Source of the DNA: Lactobacillaceae bacterium
GTDB lineage: Bacteria > Bacillota > Bacilli > Lactobacillales > Lactobacillaceae
Direction: 5' to 3'
DNA: 17,149 nucleotides
Assembly (NCBI GenBank): GCA_031261865.1
Contig: JAISIV010000061.1
Location: 1 to 17,149 of the forward strand
This document shows, piece after piece, positions 12,033 through 17,149 of this stretch. The position numbers were made by a program, and so were the translations under genes. The notes beneath the pieces were generated by a model. The model was not told where the DNA came from, did not search any database, and saw only the letters and a program-made list of their open reading frames with translations. Numbering within the stretch: position 1 is the first letter of the stretch; the number at the start of each line of letters is the position of its first letter.

Positions 12033-14153
12033 ATGGCAGAAATAGCAGACAAATTTACTGGAAGATTCCAGGCAAACGAAAAAGGATTCGGTTTCGTAAA
12101 AACTGAAGGCGAAGACCCAGATCTCTTTATCGGAAGAGATAACACAATGCTCGCAATGAATGGGGATACCGTCACGGCCGAAATTATTAAATTGGGTCGA
12201 GACGGTAGAGAGCCAGAAGGAAAAGTTGATTCAATTGAAACCCGCGCGGCGCAAGATGTTGTCGGTGTTTTTCACGTTGGTTCTCAACTAAGACAGACCC
12301 CTGATGGCAGAAAAATCGCTGGTACTTTAGAACCAATGGATAAAAAGTTGGCTTCTTACAACTTTTATGTTTTAGATGGTCCAGTCACTATTCACGATCG
12401 TGATGCAATTGTGGCTACAGCAACGGATTTTCCAACTTCCAATGATCCAAAACAAGTAGTCGTTTTGCCAGTCAGTTTGATTGGCCGTTTTGATGCGCCA
12501 GGTGTTGATATTTTAGAAATTGTCAATGACCTGAAAATTCCTACAGATTTCACTAAGGAAGCTAGAGACGAAGCTGCTCAAATTCCCGACACTGTTGATG
12601 CTCAAAAAGCTCTGGCTGAAGGGCGTCAGGATATTAGGGACCAAACTTTAATTACAATTGATGGCGCTGACACTAAGGATATCGATGATGCTGTCGTTGC
12701 CTGGAAGCTTCCAAATGGTAATTATCATTTAGGTGTTCATATTGCTGATGTTAGTAACTATGTGCAACCAAGGACCGCCTTAGACGAGAATGCCTACGAC
12801 AGGGGAACATCCGTGTATCTTACTGATCGGGTAATTCCGATGACGCCACCTTCGATCTCAAATGGGATTGCCTCTTTGAATCCTGATGTGGATCGTCTTG
12901 CTGTGAGTGCTGAAATGGAAATTGACGGCAACGGGTCGATTGTTAACCACGAACTGCACACCTCTTTAATCCGCTCACATGCTCGAATGACTTATGTTTC
13001 TGTTAATGAAATTTTGGATGGTGTTGTCGAAGAACGTGAAAAGTACGCTGAATTGGTACCGATGATTGAAACGATGGCTGAAATCCATAAAATTTTGGCC
13101 GACAAGCGTAAACGTCGTGGAGCAATCGAGTTCGACACTCCAGAGGCTCAAATTATTGTTGATCAAAACGGAAAGCCAACCGACATTTTAGTTAGAGAAC
13201 GTGGAATTGCTGAACGAATGATTGAATCCATGATGCTTGCTGCTAACGAAACGGTTGCTGAGCATTTTGACAGAATGCACGTCCCATTTTTGTATCGTGT
13301 TCATGAAACTCCTGAGGGCGAAAAAGTTACTAAGTTCTTTGAATTTATGACTGCTATTGGACACCCAATCTCGGCTGATCCAAAGAAATTAAAACCAAGA
13401 GATTTCCAAAAAGCTCTTGACGCCATCGCCGGCAGTCCTGAAGAAGCAATGGTAACAACAATGATGTTGCGTGCCACTAAACAAGCTAAATATTCACCAG
13501 ATCCCATTGGCCACTTTGGTATTGGTGCTGATTACTATACTCACTTCACATCACCAATTCGTCGATATCCTGATTTGGTAGTTCATCGTTTAATCAAACT
13601 CTATGCCCAAAAAGGTCACGGAGCAGAGGTAACTGATGCCGTAGCTTCAGCTTTACCGAAAATAGCCGAAGATACTTCCACTAAAGAACGTCGTGCTGTC
13701 GATGCCGAACGAGCTACAAATGATATGAAGATGGCTGAATATATGGAAACGCATATCGGCGAAGTTTATCAAGGCGTTGTTAATTCGGCTTTGAAGTTTG
13801 GGTTATTTGTCAGCCTCGAAAACACGGTTGAAGGATTGGTGCACATCTCTACGATGGAAGATGACATATATCAATACGACGAGTCTCGTGCAGCTTTAAT
13901 CGGGCGAAATAAACACCACATTTTTACCATCGGACAAAAAGTTCAAGTTCAAGTTACTCGCGCTTCGAAAGAAGAACGAAAAATTGATTTCAAATTATTA
14001 AATCCTGATGATGCACCTTTAACTAAAATCCGCTTGGAAGATGATAAACGTCCCCGTCGTGACTTTAAAAAGGACAACAAGAAACAAGGGAATCACGCCA
14101 AAAACGGAGGTTTCAAATCGACTGGAAAATATGCTGTTAAAGGAAGAAGATAA
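12033..14153 (+). CDS. rnr: Ribonuclease R
   Basis: A processive 3'-5' exoribonuclease that degrades structured RNA and, with tmRNA-SmpB, defective mRNA. The 706-residue product has a cold-shock domain close to the N-terminus (GRFQANEKGFGFV, 10-22), then the RNB catalytic domain with the Asp cluster TIDGADTKDIDDA (D210, D216, D218, D219). An S1 domain follows (about 574-655), then a Lys/Arg-rich tail (about 660-706). It is shorter than many family members because the N-terminal helix-turn-helix region is absent. A TAA directly before the ATG excludes any upstream start in this frame. No SD is visible. Its stop overlaps the smpB start by one base (TAATG). Confidence 0.96.
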   Translation: MAEIADKFTGRFQANEKGFGFVKTEGEDPDLFIGRDNTMLAMNGDTVTAEIIKLGRDGREPEGKVDSIETRAAQDVVGVFHVGSQLRQTPDGRKIAGTLEPMDKKLASYNFYVLDGPVTIHDRDAIVATATDFPTSNDPKQVVVLPVSLIGRFDAPGVDILEIVNDLKIPTDFTKEARDEAAQIPDTVDAQKALAEGRQDIRDQTLITIDGADTKDIDDAVVAWKLPNGNYHLGVHIADVSNYVQPRTALDENAYDRGTSVYLTDRVIPMTPPSISNGIASLNPDVDRLAVSAEMEIDGNGSIVNHELHTSLIRSHARMTYVSVNEILDGVVEEREKYAELVPMIETMAEIHKILADKRKRRGAIEFDTPEAQIIVDQNGKPTDILVRERGIAERMIESMMLAANETVAEHFDRMHVPFLYRVHETPEGEKVTKFFEFMTAIGHPISADPKKLKPRDFQKALDAIAGSPEEAMVTTMMLRATKQAKYSPDPIGHFGIGADYYTHFTSPIRRYPDLVVHRLIKLYAQKGHGAEVTDAVASALPKIAEDTSTKERRAVDAERATNDMKMAEYMETHIGEVYQGVVNSALKFGLFVSLENTVEGLVHISTMEDDIYQYDESRAALIGRNKHHIFTIGQKVQVQVTRASKEERKIDFKLLNPDDAPLTKIRLEDDKRPRRDFKKDNKKQGNHAKNGGFKSTGKYAVKGRR

Positions 14154-14620
14154 TGGCTAAAAAGAAAGTATTAGACGACAACCTTTTAGCTAACAATCGT
14201 AAAGCTGGCTTTAATTATGCAATCGGTGAAACTTTCGAAGCCGGTATAAAACTTACAGGTACTGAAATTAAGTCGGTTCGTATGGGGCAAATAAATATTT
14301 CTGAAGGTTACGTTGTTATTCGAAATGGCGAGGCTTGGCTTGATAATGTCAACATTTCAGAATATAAACAAGGTAATCAATTCAATGTTGATCCCAATAG
14401 AAGAAGAAAGCTACTTTTGCATAAAAGAGAAATTGGAACTTTACAAGAAGCTGATGAACAAAAAGGGAAAGCAATTGTACCGCTGAAAGTTTATTTAAAA
14501 CATGGCTTTGCGAAAGTCTTAATCGGTATTGGAACGGGTAAAAAACTTTACGATAAAAGAGAAACTATTAAACAACGTGATCAAGAACGAGAAATTAATC
14601 GTGTCCTTAAAAATTATTAA
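14153..14620 (+). CDS. smpB: SsrA-binding protein SmpB
   Basis: SmpB binds tmRNA (SsrA) and delivers it to ribosomes stalled on broken mRNA; the trapped peptide is tagged for degradation. The 155-residue product has the family length and landmarks: DDNLLANNRKAGFNYAIGETFEAG at the start (two stretches of it, residues 8-30), TGTEIKSVR, the FNVDPNRRRKLLLHK segment, GKKLYDKRETIKQRD and a basic C-terminal tail that acts in the ribosomal mRNA channel. It overlaps rnr by one base with an SD-like AGGAAGAAG inside the rnr end, so translation is probably coupled. No ssrA RNA gene is seen in the short space behind it, which is a terminator. Confidence 0.96.
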   Translation: MAKKKVLDDNLLANNRKAGFNYAIGETFEAGIKLTGTEIKSVRMGQINISEGYVVIRNGEAWLDNVNISEYKQGNQFNVDPNRRRKLLLHKREIGTLQEADEQKGKAIVPLKVYLKHGFAKVLIGIGTGKKLYDKRETIKQRDQEREINRVLKNY

Positions 14621-14654
14621 AAAAGCTTTGGAATTTAATTTCCAAAGCTTTTTT
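14621..14654. terminator. Bidirectional terminator between smpB and alsD
   Basis: AAGCTTTGGAA (14623-14633) pairs with TTCCAAAGCTT (14640-14650). A-run on the left and T-run on the right let it work on both strands, serving smpB (plus) and alsD (minus), whose stop codon is at 14656-14658. Confidence 0.93.
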
Positions 14655-14655
14655 C

Positions 14656-15375
14656 TTATTCAGCGCTTTCAATTGAATCACGAATCATTTTCATCTCGAT
14701 ATCATTATTTAAAAATTCTTTTGAATTAACAGGGAAATGCATTTGTAATTCTGAGAATCTTTGAACCGTGGCAGTGGCAACTTTTACATCGTATTCCAGT
14801 AGGTGTCCACCAAAAGTTCTATCATCGCTCAAGAAATGAAGATGCATTCCAGCCGCTGATGCTCCATTGTAAAGCTCGGGAGAATAGTAGCCAATAATCG
14901 TGCCAGTCACTTCATCTTTTGTAAAAAGGTTTTGAGAACTGGCTACCTCGGCGAATTTTTTAAATGGCGTTTCTTGCTTATCAGCGGCGCGTGCGACAAC
15001 GTTATTGAAAGTTCCATCAATTCTCACACCGACAAAAGTATTTTTTAATTCATTACCTGCAATTAAAAAGTCAGCAGTTTGCGCTGCGTTTAAATTCTCT
15101 AAATCAAATGTTGGCAGATTTGAAGAACTGTAATGCATATTTGCATAAGGAACCGTTTCTGCGTCTCCATCTAATATTTCAACTTCACCCTTACCGTTAA
15201 TCCCATAAGGTAATCCGTCGACGACAATCATTTCAACTCCAAGTGCATTAGTTGTTCCAATACCAGTGTCTCCGTGATTTAATAATTCCGATAATTTCAT
15301 CGTACCGGTATATTGTCCATCCATGATGATGGCTAAATTTCCGTGCTGATAGAGATTATCGTATTTATCGGCCAT
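14656..15375 (-). CDS. alsD: Alpha-acetolactate decarboxylase
   Basis: This enzyme decarboxylates (S)-2-acetolactate to (R)-acetoin, completing the pyruvate-to-acetoin route and limiting both diacetyl formation and flow to branched-chain amino acids. The 239-residue product has the usual length. The zinc-binding histidines are visible as His178, His180 and His191 in GMHLHFLSDDRTFGGHLL, and Arg118 stands in FVGVRIDG, the conserved active-site arginine region. Its ATG overlaps the alsS stop codon by one base (TAATG) with an AAGGTGG-type SD in the end of alsS, so the two are translated together. Its stop lies just outside the shared terminator with smpB. The gene is also called budA or aldB elsewhere. 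Confidence 0.96.
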   Translation of the reverse strand: MADKYDNLYQHGNLAIIMDGQYTGTMKLSELLNHGDTGIGTTNALGVEMIVVDGLPYGINGKGEVEILDGDAETVPYANMHYSSSNLPTFDLENLNAAQTADFLIAGNELKNTFVGVRIDGTFNNVVARAADKQETPFKKFAEVASSQNLFTKDEVTGTIIGYYSPELYNGASAAGMHLHFLSDDRTFGGHLLEYDVKVATATVQRFSELQMHFPVNSKEFLNNDIEMKMIRDSIESAE

Positions 15376-17054
15376 TAGTCGGCACCACCTTCAATAAGAT
15401 CAGCGTACATTTCTTTGTTGTGTGAATAATCGACTGGAATGTCGACAACGACAGGGCCATTGTTCCAGTTAAAAGCTTCATCTAATACTTCATTGATTTT
15501 TGAAGGATCATCTACGCGAAGTCCTTTTGCACCCATTGATTCAGCATACTTCACAAAATCAATTGGTCCAAAGTCGACAGCTGCAGATTGTCCATATTTC
15601 ATTTCTTCTTGGAATTTAACCATGTCGTAGTGGCTGGCGTCGTTCCAGATGATATGAACGAGATTTGAATGCAAGCGGACTGCAGTTTCTAATTCCATCG
15701 AACTAAACATGAAACCTCCATCACCAGATACGGAAACGATTTTTTCAGTTGGACGAACTAATCCAGCGGCAATTCCCCAAGGCAAAGCAACACCTAAAGT
15801 TTGCATTCCATTGGAAATCAAGAAATGACGAGGCTTGTAACTTCTAAAGAAACGGCTCATCCAAATATAGTGAGAACCAATGTCGAGCGTCACAGTCGTA
15901 TTGTCGTCCACGTGATCTTGAATGGCTTGGATAACGTTTAATGGATGTGATAAACCTTCTGCTGGCTCAAATACCGGAGCACCAGGTTTTTTACTCATGT
16001 CAGCACGGAACTTTTGCAAATTATCTTGAGATTCCTTAGATAATTCAAAGTCTTCTAGAACAATACGAAGCTTGTTTAAGGTACGAGAGATGTCACCGAC
16101 TAATTGGAATTCAGGATTATAGTTGTTGTCAATTTGAGCCGGAATTGAATCAATCGAGACAATATGAAGGTCTTTATTTTTATTCCAAACGCGTGGTTCA
16201 TATTCAACGGCATCGTATCCCAAAGTAATAACTAAATCAGAATTAGCAATTAAACGATCACCAGTCTGGTTTGCAAATAAACCAACGCGACCGAAGAATG
16301 ATTGCTCAACTAAGTCTCTAGAGATTACACCAGAACCTTGGAAAGTTTCAACAACAGGCAATTTGGTACTTCTCAAAAAGTCGTGCAAAATCTCAGTTGT
16401 TTCTTGATCGGATCCTCTTTGTCCAACTAAAATAACCGGACTCTTCGCATTCTTTATCTCTTCAGCTAAACGTTGAACAGATTCAGTGGTTGCTGATCCA
16501 TCAACGATAGGACCGACTTCCGGAAGAGCTTCACTCTTAACTACGGCATCATCAACGTCTTGAGGTAAGGAAATAAACGAAGCACCCATTGGTGCAGTGG
16601 TTGCTTGTACCCAAGCGTTTGCGATAATTTCTGAAATGTTTTCCGGATCTTGAATTTCAGTAGCATACTTTGTAATCCCAGAGAATAAGGCAACTGATGG
16701 AGTCGATTGGTGGGTACGACGATACAAATCTTTTCTTGGGACTTGTCCGGCGATGGCTAATACTGGATCTCCTTCAGTTTGTGCAGTGAGTAATCCCGTG
16801 GCTAAATTAGAAGCTCCTGGTCCAGAAGTAACAATTACAACTCCCGGCTTACCAGTAAGGCGACCGACAGCTTGAGCCATGAAAGCAGCATTTTGCTCGT
16901 GACGAGCTACGACCAACTTTGGAGCTTTAGGGTTGTGTTGAAGTTCTTCGAATAAGCGATCAATTTTTGCTCCTGGAATTCCAAAAACAAAATCAACACC
17001 GTGATTATTGAGACTATCTAAAATAAGATTAGCCCCGTAATTTTCTTGAGTCAT
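15375..17054 (-). CDS. alsS: Catabolic alpha-acetolactate synthase
   Basis: A thiamine-diphosphate enzyme that joins two pyruvates into 2-acetolactate with release of CO2. The 559-residue product has the family length. Glu53 in RHEQNAAFMA is the ThDP-activating glutamate, and the ThDP/Mg motif runs from GDGG (444-447) to Asn471. The segment RFFRSYKPRHFL (401-412) is typical of the FAD-independent catabolic type, as opposed to the biosynthetic IlvB; no IlvN-like small subunit is next to it. The operon alsS-alsD makes acetoin from excess pyruvate and relieves acid stress. No alsR regulator is in the window. No SD is visible before the ATG, and the sequence upstream is unusually GC-rich. Confidence 0.95.
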   Translation of the reverse strand: MTQENYGANLILDSLNNHGVDFVFGIPGAKIDRLFEELQHNPKAPKLVVARHEQNAAFMAQAVGRLTGKPGVVIVTSGPGASNLATGLLTAQTEGDPVLAIAGQVPRKDLYRRTHQSTPSVALFSGITKYATEIQDPENISEIIANAWVQATTAPMGASFISLPQDVDDAVVKSEALPEVGPIVDGSATTESVQRLAEEIKNAKSPVILVGQRGSDQETTEILHDFLRSTKLPVVETFQGSGVISRDLVEQSFFGRVGLFANQTGDRLIANSDLVITLGYDAVEYEPRVWNKNKDLHIVSIDSIPAQIDNNYNPEFQLVGDISRTLNKLRIVLEDFELSKESQDNLQKFRADMSKKPGAPVFEPAEGLSHPLNVIQAIQDHVDDNTTVTLDIGSHYIWMSRFFRSYKPRHFLISNGMQTLGVALPWGIAAGLVRPTEKIVSVSGDGGFMFSSMELETAVRLHSNLVHIIWNDASHYDMVKFQEEMKYGQSAAVDFGPIDFVKYAESMGAKGLRVDDPSKINEVLDEAFNWNNGPVVVDIPVDYSHNKEMYADLIEGGAD

Positions 17055-17149
17055 ATAGTTAGAGCGCGAGCAGACGTGTTTTGCAGCCGTGATGTAAGCG
17101 GCGGTAAGAGCGAAATGCCCGAAGGGGATTTTGTTCGTCCGTCCTTACA
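17055..17149 (-). repeat. GC-rich island upstream of alsS, related to islands before rpsL and secG
   Basis: This segment stands out as GC-rich in an AT-rich region. It holds TGATGTAAG (17090-17098) and GTTCGTC (17133-17139), both also found in the same order upstream of rpsL (111-119 and 123-129). AAGCGGCGGTAAGAGCG (17096-17112) matches 11689-11706 upstream of secG except for one substitution and one extra base. A small hairpin, AAAT..CCC/GGG..ATTT, lies at 17113-17131. It is continuous with the window edge, so its full extent is unknown. Repeat status is an inference from three loci. Confidence 0.4.

Noticed and set aside
14621..14660. ssrA (tmRNA) gene behind smpB
   Set aside because: The space between smpB and alsD is about 35 nt and is filled by the bidirectional terminator, far too small for a tmRNA.
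17055..17146. N-terminal extension of AlsS through the GC-rich island
   Set aside because: The frame is open but lacks ATG, GTG and TTG, and the AlsS family begins right where the ATG at 17054 places it.

Overview
The window reads as a chromosomal segment of a low-GC, Gram-positive lactic acid bacterium (Lactobacillales). Pointers are the rpsL-rpsG-fusA order without tuf, a secG-rnr-smpB cluster, a catabolic acetolactate synthase/decarboxylase pair, a secreted LysM-NlpC/P60 wall hydrolase, a YitT-family membrane protein, and strong Shine-Dalgarno (SD) sites of AGGAG type on many genes. Overall protein character suggests the Leuconostoc/Oenococcus/Weissella side of the order. That placement is an inference from reading and was not tested by any search.

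Layout, left to right. (1) 1-3265: a consensus promoter, a roughly 150-nt GC-rich structured leader, then rpsL, rpsG and fusA, closed by a strong terminator. (2) 3267-4428: a YitT-type membrane protein overlapping a 4-oxalocrotonate-tautomerase-like protein, then a terminator. (3) 4613-5934: a secreted LysM + NlpC/P60 hydrolase with its own terminator. (4) 5950-6241: tRNA-Asn(GTT) and tRNA-Thr(CGT), each followed by a hairpin. (5) 6267-8186: a DHA2-type MFS exporter and a VIT/CCC1-family metal transporter. (6) 8266-8882: a MazEF-type toxin-antitoxin pair ending one base from the 3' end of a reverse-strand tRNA-Arg(CCG). (7) 9039-10167: gap (glyceraldehyde-3-phosphate dehydrogenase) with an extended -10 promoter and a terminator. 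(8) 10305-11645: a glutathione-reductase-like flavoenzyme lacking the usual C-terminal His-Glu pair. (9) 11760-14620: secG, rnr and smpB. (10) 14656-17054, reverse strand: alsS-alsD, sharing a bidirectional terminator with smpB. The alsS start is preceded by another GC-rich island.

Functionally the segment is mainly housekeeping: translation (S12, S7, EF-G, three tRNAs), ribosome rescue and RNA decay (SmpB, RNase R), protein export (SecG), glycolysis (Gap) and pyruvate overflow to acetoin (AlsS/AlsD). Accessory elements are the two transporters, the toxin-antitoxin pair, the wall hydrolase and the atypical flavoenzyme.

No clearly new multi-gene system is visible. The observations most worth following are: several genes with no Shine-Dalgarno site whose -10 element lies 6-8 bases before the ATG (candidate leaderless mRNAs); related GC-rich intergenic islands upstream of rpsL, secG and alsS; and the disulfide-reductase-like enzyme with a CxNxGC redox pair but no HPTxxE motif.
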